From Candidatus Latescibacterota bacterium (lineage in GTDB: Bacteria; Latescibacterota; UBA2968; UBA8231): a DNA stretch of 64,000 bases. The position numbers and the translations under genes were made by a program. The DNA lies in the NCBI GenBank assembly GCA_022827835.1, contig JAJEIO010000049.1, forward strand, positions 186,001-250,000, read 5' to 3'. Of this stretch, positions 18,081 to 26,310 are shown piece after piece (position 1 is the stretch's first letter; each line of letters begins with the position of its first letter). The notes below the pieces were generated by a model, which had not been told where the DNA came from, searched no databases, and saw nothing but the letters and a program-made list of their open reading frames with translations.

Positions 18081-19604
18081 GTGCGCTTCGTTCCCGCATT
18101 TGTACTACTGCTGGCCGCCCCTCTCCAAGCCGAGTTGCGTCTTTCGGCCTTGACCGAAGGCCAAGTCGGCAACCTGCCCGGTGCGCAGCCTAGCGATTTG
18201 CGGACGCTTTATCACCAGTTCAGTCTCGACTATGCAATCGCCGATTTCCAAGTCGGGGTCCGCGGCGAGACTTTTGGCACTAGTGCAACTAATCGCAACT
18301 ACGGCCAACTCCTCCAGCGCTCCGCTTCCTACCGCCGGAGTGGCTTTGAAGCCACGGTTGGCAATTTCTACACCATCGTCGGCAGCGGCCTGCTCCTCCA
18401 CGCCTTTGAGTTGCCCGGCGTCATCACCGAGGTGCGGGGCAGCCGTCGTCGCTACCAGATCGTGCGCGATCTCGACGGCGTTCAGGTGCGCTACCGCGCC
18501 AAGCGGGCCGAGATGCTGCTGTTGCGCGGTGCGCCGATCAACAGCAATCTGCCGCCCGGCGTGGAGGGGGTTGAGCGCCGCCCAGACGTGCTCCACGCTG
18601 GCTCGCTCCAGTTCAAGCCGCATCCGCATTTCGACGTTGGCGTTAGCACCATCCGCTACCCAGCCGGCAGGCGGCAAGAAACGACCGTAGCCTTCAATGC
18701 CCGCTGGCGGCTCGCGCCTTTGCTGGCTCGCCTCGGCCTCAGCGGAGTCTATGCCGATCTCCAAGGCGAGTACGCTCAGCGCGATGTGGCGCTCGATCGC
18801 TTCTTTTCGCTCGACCGCGATTTGGGCCGTGCCCTGTATCTGGCGGCTACCTTGGCGTCCGGGCCGTGGGGCTTGAGCTTGGAATACAAAGACTACGAGG
18901 ACTTTGCCCTCGAACACATCAACAATCCTCCGCCCCTGATCCGCGAGCACTCGGCCTATCTCCTCAACCGCATCACGCACGATGTGCTCGCCGACGATGA
19001 GCAGGGCTACCAAGCCGAACTGAGTTATGTTCTACCCAGCGGTCAGACTCTCACTGCCAATGCGACTCGCGCCACGCGCCGCGGCGATTCAGGCGCAGCC
19101 GACGACAACATCCTGCGCGAATTCTTTGTGCAGATGGATTCGCCCTTGGGCCAAAGCGCCGATGTGCAGCTTTTTGCCGACTTCAACCACAATCGGATTC
19201 TCCTCGACGACAAAAGTCGCCTCTTGGGCACGCACTGGGAGTGGCTTCCAGACGGGTTATATACCTTCGAGTTCGACGCCCAATTTCAAGACGTCGATCG
19301 GCGGTTTGGTGACTTTGCACTTCCCTACACTAACCAATACTATGCCTTAGCGATCCACCGCGCGCCCGGCCTCTCCGCCGCCGTGCAAATCCAGCGCACC
19401 TCCGACGAATTGGAAACCGGGGCCGATCCCTCCGGCATCACGTGGTGGCGCGGCCTCAACATCGGTGCCGACATTGGCGAGGGCCACATCCTCAATGTTT
19501 TCGTCGGCCAGCGCCGTTCGGGGCTGGCCTGCACGGCCGGCATCTGCTATGAGGTGCTAGGGTTTAAGGGCGTCGAAGTCCGGCTGCTCAATCGCTTTTT
19601 CTGA
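18081..19604 (+). CDS. Outer-membrane barrel protein, DUF6029-like
   Basis: 507 residues from GTG 18081, preceded by AAGGA and opening a signal peptide (VRFVPAFVLLLAAPLQA). The body has many amphipathic strands and ends EVRLLNRFF with a terminal aromatic, as outer-membrane barrels do. YTIVGSGLLLHAFELPGVIT, the CTAGIC-type segment near the end and the pairing with TlpA match DUF6029 proteins of FCB-group bacteria. The function is unknown. An upstream extension of the frame overlaps the divergent TlpA gene and is rejected. Confidence 0.75.
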   Translation: MRFVPAFVLLLAAPLQAELRLSALTEGQVGNLPGAQPSDLRTLYHQFSLDYAIADFQVGVRGETFGTSATNRNYGQLLQRSASYRRSGFEATVGNFYTIVGSGLLLHAFELPGVITEVRGSRRRYQIVRDLDGVQVRYRAKRAEMLLLRGAPINSNLPPGVEGVERRPDVLHAGSLQFKPHPHFDVGVSTIRYPAGRRQETTVAFNARWRLAPLLARLGLSGVYADLQGEYAQRDVALDRFFSLDRDLGRALYLAATLASGPWGLSLEYKDYEDFALEHINNPPPLIREHSAYLLNRITHDVLADDEQGYQAELSYVLPSGQTLTANATRATRRGDSGAADDNILREFFVQMDSPLGQSADVQLFADFNHNRILLDDKSRLLGTHWEWLPDGLYTFEFDAQFQDVDRRFGDFALPYTNQYYALAIHRAPGLSAAVQIQRTSDELETGADPSGITWWRGLNIGADIGEGHILNVFVGQRRSGLACTAGICYEVLGFKGVEVRLLNRFF

Positions 19605-19650
19605 TCCGCAGATGAGCGCAGATGTCGCTTGGATGCCCACAAGACTGCCC

Positions 19651-20502
19651 CTATCTAAGTAGCAGCAGCTTGCGGACTTCTGTGTACTCGTCGGCTCGCA
19701 ACTGGTACAGGTACACTCCGCTAGTTACCGCTTGTCCCGTTTGGTCGCGGCCGTCCCAACGCACGGAAAACGTCCCGGCCGCGCTAGGCCCTTGGACGAG
19801 CACGGCCACTGGCTGGCCGAGCAGATTGTAGATCGCCAGCTCGACTTGGCTCGGCTGTGGCAGGGCGAAGCGGATTACCGTATTGCTGTTGAACGGATTG
19901 GGCGCGTTCTGGGCTAGCGAAAAGGCTTGGGGCACGGACGCCTGATCGGATGTTTCCACCGCCGTTTCCACTGGTTCCTCCACTTCCTCCTCGATAGGAG
20001 GTATGTCGGCCAACGCCAGCAGCACCTCGTCGCGGAGTTCTTCCATGGGGATCAGGGAGGTGGTCTTGAAGCGGATGAGGCCCTCGTGGTCGATGATGGC
20101 AAAGGTCTGATAGGATTGCCCATAATCGCTCGCCATTTGGCTGGCGTTCAGCAAGAGGAGCATGGTCACGCCCTTGCCCAAGCGCCAGCGGGTATGCACC
20201 TGTTCCGCGGTGCCGTCCCACACATCCACCCCTAGAGCAACAAAGCGCTCGTCAGCCTCGGCGGCAAATTCCTGCCACAATTCTTCAAAGCTCTCGGCAC
20301 GCGAGAGACAGACCGGTCAGCTATAGCCCAAAAAGAAAATCAGCACGACTTGGCCCTCAAAGTCGCTCAGACCGGCTTGGCCGCCATCGACTCGGTCTAA
20401 GAGAAAATCGGGGGCCGGATCGCCTACTAGTGGCACTTGGGCGTCTAGGGTTGAGGTTCCTAACACCGCTAGAGCTGCCAAACTGACTAAAGATTTTCTC
20501 AT
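19651..20502 (-). CDS. Redoxin selenoprotein candidate (UxxC) with FlgD-like C-terminal domain; TGA at 20317-20319 read as Sec
   Basis: 283 residues if TGA is decoded. AAGGAGG precedes ATG 20502, which opens a signal peptide (MRKSLVSLAALAVLGTSTLDA). A redoxin domain follows (GDPAPDFLLDRVDGG, then VVLIFFLGYS-U62-PVC). The frame is open in exact register on both sides of the TGA, and the downstream half has no start codon of its own with a ribosome-binding site. U62-P-V-C65 takes the place of CxxC. A hairpin 15 nt after the TGA fits a bacterial SECIS. The end (about 197-283) is a FlgD-like Ig domain with NAPNPFNSNT and GVYLYQLRA...RKLLLLR, which marks exported proteins. It lies 11 bp after an NHL-propeller gene. 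The alternative is a nonsense mutation. Confidence 0.8.
20291..20307 (-). promoter_or_regulatory. Putative bacterial SECIS hairpin
   Basis: On the mRNA, CUCUCG pairs perfectly with CGAGAG around the loop CGUGC. The stem starts 9 nt and the loop 15 nt after the UGA. The loop has a G in its first two positions, as the bacterial consensus asks. The stem is only 6 bp and the distance is at the short end of the known range, so this is suggestive rather than decisive. Confidence 0.55.
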
Positions 20503-20513
20503 AGTAAACCTCC

Positions 20514-21374
20514 TTAGGTTTGCCGCACGAACTTCTGGATGCGGTGGTCGGTTTGCACTTCCCCCACGTAGAGGTCGCCGTGGGAATCCATCCAGATGCC
20601 GTGGGGACAGCCGAGGAATTCTCCCGGCGCGTCGATGCGCTCGCCCGACCCCCACTGCGCGAGCCATTCGCCGTCGAGGTTGAGAATGCTCACCCGCTGG
20701 TCGAGTTCCGCGACATAGACCGTATCCCCGTCGAGAAAAATCGTATCGGGATGGTGAAAGCCGCCCCATTCTTCTAGGTAGTTGCCGTCGAGGTCGAAAA
20801 ATTGGATGCGGTTGTTGGCGCGGTCGGCCACCATCAGCCGTCCGCGCTGGTCCACGCGCACGCAGTGGGGCAGGTCGAACTCCCCTGGGCCGGTGCCCGG
20901 ACGACCCCACGTCTTGATGAATTCGCCGTCGGGAGAATACTTGTGGATGCAGGCGTTGCCGTAGCCATCGGATACGTAGATATAGCCGTCGGCGTCGAGC
21001 GCCAAGTCGGTGGGCAGCCGGAAGGGCTGGCCCTCGGCACCTTCTTGGTCTGGCGTTCCCAAGGTCAGCAGCAGCTCGCCGTCGCGGGTGAACTGGCGCA
21101 CGCAGTGGGTTTCGCGCTCGACGCACCAGATTTGGTCGCGGTCGTCGATAAAGATGCCGTGGGCGTCCTTTAGCACCTCTTCGCCCCACGAGGCGACGAA
21201 GCGTCCTTCGCGGTCGAAGACGACCATGGGACGCTCGCTGCGGCTGTACACATAGACCCGATCTTCGGAGTCGCAGGCCACGGCCGGAACCCAGCCAAAG
21301 CGCCAGCCCTCCGGCAACTCAAACCAATCCTGCTGCACTGCATAGGTGAATGCTCCGCTGCCTACTACGGTCAT
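20514..21374 (-). CDS. NHL-repeat beta-propeller protein
   Basis: 286 residues made of six NHL-type blades, for example DRVYVYSRSERPMVVFDREG, DAHGIFIDDRDQIWCVERET, PTDLALDADGYIYVSDGYGN, LPHCVRVDQRGRLMVADRAN and CPHGIWMDSHGDLYVGEVQ. The family includes peptidyl-alpha-hydroxyglycine amidating-lyase-like proteins and sugar or peptide binding propellers. No clear signal peptide is seen. It is translated just ahead of the UxxC redoxin (11-bp gap), so the two probably act together, as NHL and thioredoxin modules do when fused in other proteins. The ligand is unknown. Confidence 0.8.
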   Translation of the reverse strand: MTVVGSGAFTYAVQQDWFELPEGWRFGWVPAVACDSEDRVYVYSRSERPMVVFDREGRFVASWGEEVLKDAHGIFIDDRDQIWCVERETHCVRQFTRDGELLLTLGTPDQEGAEGQPFRLPTDLALDADGYIYVSDGYGNACIHKYSPDGEFIKTWGRPGTGPGEFDLPHCVRVDQRGRLMVADRANNRIQFFDLDGNYLEEWGGFHHPDTIFLDGDTVYVAELDQRVSILNLDGEWLAQWGSGERIDAPGEFLGCPHGIWMDSHGDLYVGEVQTDHRIQKFVRQT

Positions 21375-21420
21375 GGGATGCTCCTCTTTGCGATAGTATA
21401 TGTACTTTTGCGTCGATAAT

Positions 21421-22344
21421 TCATATTCCCCGCAACTTTCCTATTTCATCGGCGGGCAAAAGCTGCGCTCCGGCTGCGGCGTTGGCGCGGGCTTGGGTCG
21501 CTGACTTGGCACCGGGGATGGCTACCGGCGCGGCTGGATGGGAAATGACGTACTGGAGGGATTTTTCCACCATGCCCTCGCCGGGTTCGACGATTTCGGC
21601 GAGGCGCTCGATGTGCGCTAGCTGGGCCTCGAATTTGGCGCGTTGTTCCTCACCGGCGTTGAAAGACTGCCGAATTTCGTCGGTAAAAACCGACTCCTTG
21701 GTGTAGCGACCAGACAAAAGCCCCTTGGCCAGCGGCCCCCGCACTAGCACAGCAATGCCGTGCTCTTGGCAATAGGGCAAAAGCTCGGCTTCGGCCTGGA
21801 GATTGACCAGTGAATAGTCTATCTCCACCACCGAGCAGTCGCCCCGAGCGTTGAAGCGCTGGAGTACTTCTAGGCTATTGGTTGAAATGCCAAAGGCCCG
21901 CAGCCGTCCTTCCTCGACGAGCGCGGCAAAGGCATCCAAGTAAATCGACGGATCGGCGATGTTGCCGTCGTGGCACAGCAGCACGTCGTGCCAGTCCGTG
22001 CGCAGCCGGTGCAAGGAAGCGTGGGCGCACAGGCGGATCATATCGACCGTGGTTTTGGGCACGCCCTGCCCGGTGCGCGCTCCCCAATTGCCGATTTTGC
22101 TGACTACAAAAACTTGGTGCCGGATGCCAGCTAAGGCGCGTCCCAGCCGCTCCTCGGACAGCCCGTTGGGCGTGCCGTAGGATTCGGCCGCGTCGAAGAG
22201 GTTGACGCCGCAGTCAAAGGCCGTGCGCACGGTGTCCCAAGCGGTGGCCTCGTCGATAGGCCCCCATTGGTTGCCAATGTTCCAAGTTCCCAAACCGATG
22301 GCCGAGACCTGCCAGCCCGTCTGGCCAAATGCTCTGTACAACAT
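21421..22344 (-). CDS. Aldo/keto reductase
   Basis: 307 residues with the (beta/alpha)8 AKR pattern. The catalytic Asp/Tyr are in NLFDAAESYG (about 49-58), Lys in VFVVSKIG, and His in DVLLCHDGN. NADP(H)-binding residues follow in the C-terminal loop (PVAIPGAKSATQARANAAAG). The N-terminal MLYRAFGQTGWQVSAIGLGT is characteristic. It reduces aldehydes or ketoses with NADPH; the substrate is unknown. It runs away from the small-protein/msrA operon. Confidence 0.9.
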   Translation of the reverse strand: MLYRAFGQTGWQVSAIGLGTWNIGNQWGPIDEATAWDTVRTAFDCGVNLFDAAESYGTPNGLSEERLGRALAGIRHQVFVVSKIGNWGARTGQGVPKTTVDMIRLCAHASLHRLRTDWHDVLLCHDGNIADPSIYLDAFAALVEEGRLRAFGISTNSLEVLQRFNARGDCSVVEIDYSLVNLQAEAELLPYCQEHGIAVLVRGPLAKGLLSGRYTKESVFTDEIRQSFNAGEEQRAKFEAQLAHIERLAEIVEPGEGMVEKSLQYVISHPAAPVAIPGAKSATQARANAAAGAQLLPADEIGKLRGI

Positions 22345-22454
22345 GTGTTGTCTCCTTTCTGCGTTTCAAGGTAAGCGACCGCCTGCGTCGGTCAAGCGGG
22401 GCGCGTTGCCGGGGAGCGCGGAGGTTCCTACCTTAAAGTCATTTGGAGGATGCT

Positions 22455-22655
22455 ATGGAATACTTTGGCAAAGGGCTATACCTGATTTTCTTTGCGCTAG
22501 TTTTCTGGTTCGTCCATCGGGCCCACGGTCGCGGCCTCGGCCGCCTCGTCGAGGACAATCACCGGGCACACGAGCGGGTCCACCACACCCTAGAGGAGCA
22601 CCCGAAGGGCGGCACGTGGCGGCAATACAAGCAGTGGATGGAGGACGCAAAATGA
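22455..22655 (+). CDS. Small single-pass membrane protein (66 aa)
   Basis: ATG 22455 is preceded by TTTGGAGGA, so it is chosen over a TTG four codons earlier. A hydrophobic helix (about 6-21, LYLIFFALVFWFVHRA) is followed by a His/Arg-rich charged tail (HRAHGRGLGR...HRAHERVHH). Its stop overlaps the msrA start as ATGA, so the two are translationally coupled. I do not recognise a family. A membrane partner of methionine sulfoxide repair or simply an operon passenger are both possible. Confidence 0.7.
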   Translation: MEYFGKGLYLIFFALVFWFVHRAHGRGLGRLVEDNHRAHERVHHTLEEHPKGGTWRQYKQWMEDAK

Positions 22656-23194
22656 GTTTGGAAACTACCACTTTGGGCGCGGGTTGCTTTTGGTGCGTCG
22701 AGGCCGTGTACCAAGATCTGCGAGGCGTTGCCAGCGCAGTCTCCGGCTATATGGGCGGCGAGCTGAAGAACCCCACGTACGAGGCCGTTTGCAGCGGTCA
22801 GACCGGCCACGCCGAGGTCGTGCAACTGCAATTCGATCCCGAGGTCATCAGCTTTGACGACGTGCTCTACATCTTCTGGCGCACGCACGACCCCACCACG
22901 CTCAACCGCCAAGGAGCGGACCGCGGCACCCAGTACCGCTCGGCGATTTTCTACCACAGCCCTGAGCAGCAAGCGGCGGCTGTCGCCTCCAAAGCCACTG
23001 CGGACGCGAGCGACCTGTGGGCCGATCCGATTGTGACTGAGATTGCGCCCGCCAGCGAATTTTGGCCGGCCGAGGATTACCACCAGAACTACTATCGGCT
23101 CAATCCCAACCAGCCCTATTGCGCGATAGTTATCGATCCCAAGATGCAGGCGTTCCGCCGGAAATTTGCCGACCGCCTCCAGCCGACTGCCTAG
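22652..23194 (+). CDS. msrA: Peptide-methionine (S)-S-oxide reductase MsrA
   Basis: 180 residues. GAGCFWCVEAVYQ holds the catalytic Cys12; the expected Sec/Cys position is encoded as Cys here. The family residues continue with VSGYMGG, GHAEVVQ, FW-x-x-HDPTT-x-NRQG-x-DRGTQYRSAIF and FW-x-AE-x-YHQNYY. There is no signal peptide, so it repairs methionine-S-sulfoxide in cytoplasmic proteins. The start overlaps the preceding small membrane protein by 4 nt. Confidence 0.95.
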   Translation: MSLETTTLGAGCFWCVEAVYQDLRGVASAVSGYMGGELKNPTYEAVCSGQTGHAEVVQLQFDPEVISFDDVLYIFWRTHDPTTLNRQGADRGTQYRSAIFYHSPEQQAAAVASKATADASDLWADPIVTEIAPASEFWPAEDYHQNYYRLNPNQPYCAIVIDPKMQAFRRKFADRLQPTA

Positions 23195-23199
23195 GCGTC

Positions 23200-24351
23200 G
23201 TGTCCACTGCTATCAGCCGGCTGCACGCCGAGGATTTTGAAGAGGCCCTCGACGTCCTTAACCTCGCCTTTGGCAAAGCGCCGCCCCGAGATTTTGAGGC
23301 CATTTTGCCGGTCTTGTATCGGCGCGGGGAAGAGGAGATGAGTTGGAACTTTGCCCTGCGCGAGAACGGTCGCATCCGCGCCATCGTTGGGTTGTTTCCC
23401 CTTGCTTACCGCTGGGGAGGTGAGATCCTGCGCGTGGCGGGTATCGGCGGGGTCTCCTGCCATCCGCACGCCCGCGGTCGCGGCTACATGCAGCAACTCA
23501 TGGCCCATTGCGTCGAAGTCGCGCCCGCCGAGGGTTTTCACCTGTCTTGGTTGGGGGGCCAGCGCCAGCGCTACGGCTATTTTGGCTACGAGAAGTGCGG
23601 CGTGTACTACCGGCTGACGCTGAGCCAAACCAATGTGCGACACGTTTTGGGGGACGCTGATTTTGGGATTGACTTTTATCCGCTTAAGCGAGAGGATCGC
23701 GCGCACCTGCAAGGCGTGATTGGCCTGCACGACGCTCAGCCGTTTCGCGGAGTGCGCGCTCCGCATCGCTTCTACAATCTGCTCTTGAGCTGGGGACACC
23801 GGCCCTATGTGGCCCGCTCGCGCGATGGCCGCATGATCGGCTACCTCGTGGCCCAAGCCGACCGGACGGGCGTCACCGAATTGTTGGCTGTCAATGAGGG
23901 CGAGCCGGAGCTGGACATAGCTGCTGCTTGGGTGCAGCGCTACGGGACTACCAGTTTCGAGTTGCCGCCTTGGAGCCGCCTGCTGCCCAAGTTGGCCCGG
24001 CTCAGCGAAGGTGTGAGTGCATCGAGTTCGGGCAATTGGCAGATTTTCGATTGGGCGGCGACGCTCGATGCCTTGCTCAAGACGCGCGCCGCGCTAGTGC
24101 CTCTGATGGACGGCGCGGTCGTCGTGGAGATTGCGGGCTACGGTCGGGTTGCGCTGGAGGTACGGGGGGACGACGCGCAGTGTGTTCGCACTGAGGTTGC
24201 ACCTGCGCTGCAGATGGACACTTTTACGGCCATGCGCTTGCTCTGCGGCCCTCTGGTGCCCTCGCTCGTGTTGCCCCTGCCTGCGGCGGCGACCCCACTT
24301 GAACAGTGGTGCCCGCTGCCGCTTTTTTGGGGCCGCCAAGACGGGGTCTAA
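23200..24351 (+). CDS. Eis-like GNAT acetyltransferase with C-terminal sterol-carrier-like domain
   Basis: 383 residues from GTG 23200, 5 bp after the msrA stop; upstream extension would overlap msrA and lacks a start. The N-terminal GNAT core has AGIGGVSCHPHARGRGYMQQ (about 87-106, acetyl-CoA loop) and WLGGQRQRYGYFGYEKCG. A second degenerate GNAT and an SCP2-like tail (VVVEIAGYGRVALEV, then M-x-TFTAMRLLCG) fit the three-part Eis layout. Eis proteins acetylate amines such as antibiotics; the target here is unknown. Confidence 0.75.
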   Translation: MSTAISRLHAEDFEEALDVLNLAFGKAPPRDFEAILPVLYRRGEEEMSWNFALRENGRIRAIVGLFPLAYRWGGEILRVAGIGGVSCHPHARGRGYMQQLMAHCVEVAPAEGFHLSWLGGQRQRYGYFGYEKCGVYYRLTLSQTNVRHVLGDADFGIDFYPLKREDRAHLQGVIGLHDAQPFRGVRAPHRFYNLLLSWGHRPYVARSRDGRMIGYLVAQADRTGVTELLAVNEGEPELDIAAAWVQRYGTTSFELPPWSRLLPKLARLSEGVSASSSGNWQIFDWAATLDALLKTRAALVPLMDGAVVVEIAGYGRVALEVRGDDAQCVRTEVAPALQMDTFTAMRLLCGPLVPSLVLPLPAAATPLEQWCPLPLFWGRQDGV

Positions 24352-24359
24352 TTCTGTAA

Positions 24360-24620
24360 TTAGCCGCTAAATGTCTTAAACGCCAGCCCTGCAATCGCTA
24401 AGATCGTCGTGATCTGCAGCGGTATCACCCAGCGGTAGAGCCGGTCAATTTTGTCGTCAAGGGCCTCGCGAGTCGCGTCGATTTTGGCGTCATTGGCGTC
24501 GAGCTTGGTTTCGATACGGCCTAGGCGGACGTCGATTTGCTCGACAATGCCCTCCAGCCGGGCGATGCGGCCCTCGCGATCTAGCGGATAAGGCCGCTCC
24601 GGTGGCAGTGGCTCACTCAT
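24360..24620 (-). CDS. Small coiled-coil protein with C-terminal membrane anchor
   Basis: 86 residues. Heptad-like helix RIARLEGIVEQIDVRLGRIE through KIDATREALDDKIDRLYRWV (about 18-64) leads into a hydrophobic segment (IPLQITTILAIAGLAFKTF, 66-84). This is the layout of short tail-anchored coiled-coil proteins with no known function. AAAGAGGAGGT precedes the start; that ribosome-binding site overlaps the end of the open remnant upstream. Convergent with the acetyltransferase gene. Confidence 0.7.
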   Translation of the reverse strand: MSEPLPPERPYPLDREGRIARLEGIVEQIDVRLGRIETKLDANDAKIDATREALDDKIDRLYRWVIPLQITTILAIAGLAFKTFSG

Positions 24621-24624
24621 GATG

Positions 24625-24831
24625 CTACCTCCTCTTTGTTATCGCGGCGAGGTGCTGGGCAAAGGAGGATTCGCGGGTGAGGTCCATGAGGTTCTCCTTG
24701 GAAACAACGGCCAAGACCGTCTGCTGATTATACGCCAAGCCGCTCAAAAGTGCTAACCCTGCGTCAATTGGGACTTGACGCGATATAGCAGCGGCGACTC
24801 GCTCACTCTTCTTGCAATATCCGTGCCAAGG
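24625..24831 (-). pseudogene. Possible 3' gene remnant or 20-aa leader frame
   Basis: A frame of 68 codons is open between two stops and reads like protein (VPIDAGLALLSGLAYNQQTV, then LMDLTRESSFAQHLAAI). It lacks an upstream start with a ribosome-binding site. An internal ATG at 24687 has AAGGAG six bases ahead and gives a 20-residue product whose last codons overlap the next ribosome-binding site. I do not recognise the family. Confidence 0.35.
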
Positions 24832-24901
24832 CTAAGCACAGTGGGGCAGATGGGGTTGTGAGGGGCGCGACTGTTTCGGGTGCGATACATAGATGGAACC
24901 T

Positions 24902-25837
24902 TTAAGGCGTCAATACACGCTCGGTGAATAGTTCGAGAAAGCGCGCTTGTTCCACGTCCACCGCACACGCTACGGGCCGCCCCAGCCGCTCTTGGTCGCT
25001 TGCCAAGGCGCGTTGGTCAACTACTACCTGTCCGGCGGCCAGCTCGCCAGAGGCCTCCACATCCACCCATAGTTGCTGCGTGCGAAAGAGTTGCGGCCAC
25101 AGGGCCGCGCCTAAGGCCACGGGATCATGCACGTGCATTCCGGCAGACCCGTAGTGCACGGACTCAAAGGCGATTACTGGCTCACACGCTGCACGGCAAA
25201 ACGCCGCGTACGGACCTGTGCAGGCTTGCAAGGCGGCCTGCGCTAGCCAGACCTGATGGGTGGCGTCTAGTCCCACTAACACTAGCTCGGCCTCGGACGC
25301 GAGGACTTGGCGCGCGGCATGCGGATCGGCGTAGAAATTGAACTCGGCCGTTGGCGTGATATTGCCCGGTACGCGCACGGCTCCGCCCATGATTACCACT
25401 TGACGCGCCTGTCGCAGTACGCCCGGCACCTGCGCCTCGGCTCGCGCTAGGTTGGTCAACGGCCCGGTGGCAGCGAGGATTATTTCTCCGGGGCGCGCTT
25501 GTAAGGTCTTCAGCAGAAATTCCACCCCGTCGCCTGCTGACGAGGTGCGCGCTTCGGGCAACTGGGCCGCGCCTAGACCGGTTGCGCCGTGCACGTCGGC
25601 TGCGGCGACTGCGTCTCGCACCAAGGGTCGCTCTGCGCCGGCGTACACTGGAACGTCGGCGCGCCCCGCCCATTGCAACAGGCGCAGTGTGTTGTCGGTC
25701 GTCCGCGACAACGGCACATTGCCAGCCACCGTAGAGACACCCACTAACTCGACCTCGGGCGAGGCCAAGGCCAAAAGCAGGGCGAGGGCGTCGTCAACGC
25801 CCGTATCGACGTCCATAATCAGAGGAGTTGCCGGCAT
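24902..25837 (-). CDS. Inosine-uridine-preferring nucleoside hydrolase
   Basis: 311 residues. MDVDTGVDDALALLLAL (about 8-24) is the calcium-binding DxDxxxDD signature of the family. GVSTVAGNVPLSRTTDNTLR, AATGPLTNLARA, VIMGGAVRVPGN-x-T-x-x-AEFN-x-x-x-DPHAA and a later HVHDPVAL give the rest of the calcium and ribose site. It splits nucleosides into ribose and base in the cytoplasm. It is the second gene after a cupin with a 3-bp gap. Confidence 0.93.
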   Translation of the reverse strand: MPATPLIMDVDTGVDDALALLLALASPEVELVGVSTVAGNVPLSRTTDNTLRLLQWAGRADVPVYAGAERPLVRDAVAAADVHGATGLGAAQLPEARTSSAGDGVEFLLKTLQARPGEIILAATGPLTNLARAEAQVPGVLRQARQVVIMGGAVRVPGNITPTAEFNFYADPHAARQVLASEAELVLVGLDATHQVWLAQAALQACTGPYAAFCRAACEPVIAFESVHYGSAGMHVHDPVALGAALWPQLFRTQQLWVDVEASGELAAGQVVVDQRALASDQERLGRPVACAVDVEQARFLELFTERVLTP

Positions 25838-25840
25838 CGC

Positions 25841-26206
25841 CTATCCTGCGACTTGGGCGCTGATGATCAAGTGCTCGATCCAGTCGTCCCCCGTGTTGGA
25901 AATCTGGTGTTTGACCTTCGGCGGAATATGCACTGCGTCGCCCTCGCGCACTTCGTAGATCTCTCCGTCGATCTTCATCTGCCCTTGGCCGCTGAGGAAG
26001 TAGTACACTTGCTCGGTGGCCTCGTGCTCGTGGTAATCGCCGTCCAGTCCCCCTTGCAGGCGATGCAGCGTTAGTCCGGAAAACCCTAGAAGTACTGCTT
26101 CTTTCTCGTCTAGCCCCTCGGCGCTCTGAGCGCGGAAGATCGACCAGATCAGTTTGGATTCATGCCCGACGACGGGCGTGACGTTGCGCCAATTGCGAAT
26201 GACCAA
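25841..26206 (-). CDS. Cupin-domain protein (121 aa)
   Basis: One cupin barrel: YHEHEATEQVYYFLSGQGQM (about 56-75) carries the first metal motif, and REGDAVHIPPKVKHQISNTG (about 89-108) the second. The rest is short. It is the first gene in a pair with the nucleoside hydrolase. It may be a sugar-binding or isomerase cupin; the substrate is not indicated. Confidence 0.8.
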   Translation of the reverse strand: MVIRNWRNVTPVVGHESKLIWSIFRAQSAEGLDEKEAVLLGFSGLTLHRLQGGLDGDYHEHEATEQVYYFLSGQGQMKIDGEIYEVREGDAVHIPPKVKHQISNTGDDWIEHLIISAQVAG

Positions 26207-26310
26207 AATGTCCTCCTCGCGTTTATCGTGCTAGTGAAATTCGTCGGCTTAACATACCAAACGGTAGGACGCGGACAAAGTGCGCCCTGTTGCCGACGCG
26301 CCGGCTGGTT

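Noticed and set aside
20317..20319. TGA as a plain nonsense mutation or a sequencing error
   Set aside because: Not excluded, but less likely: the stop is exactly at the catalytic Cys, the second Cys is kept, the frame is intact for 221 further codons and a hairpin follows.
22652..23194. Selenocysteine in MsrA
   Set aside because: The catalytic position is encoded as Cys in GAGCFWC, so there is no Sec here.
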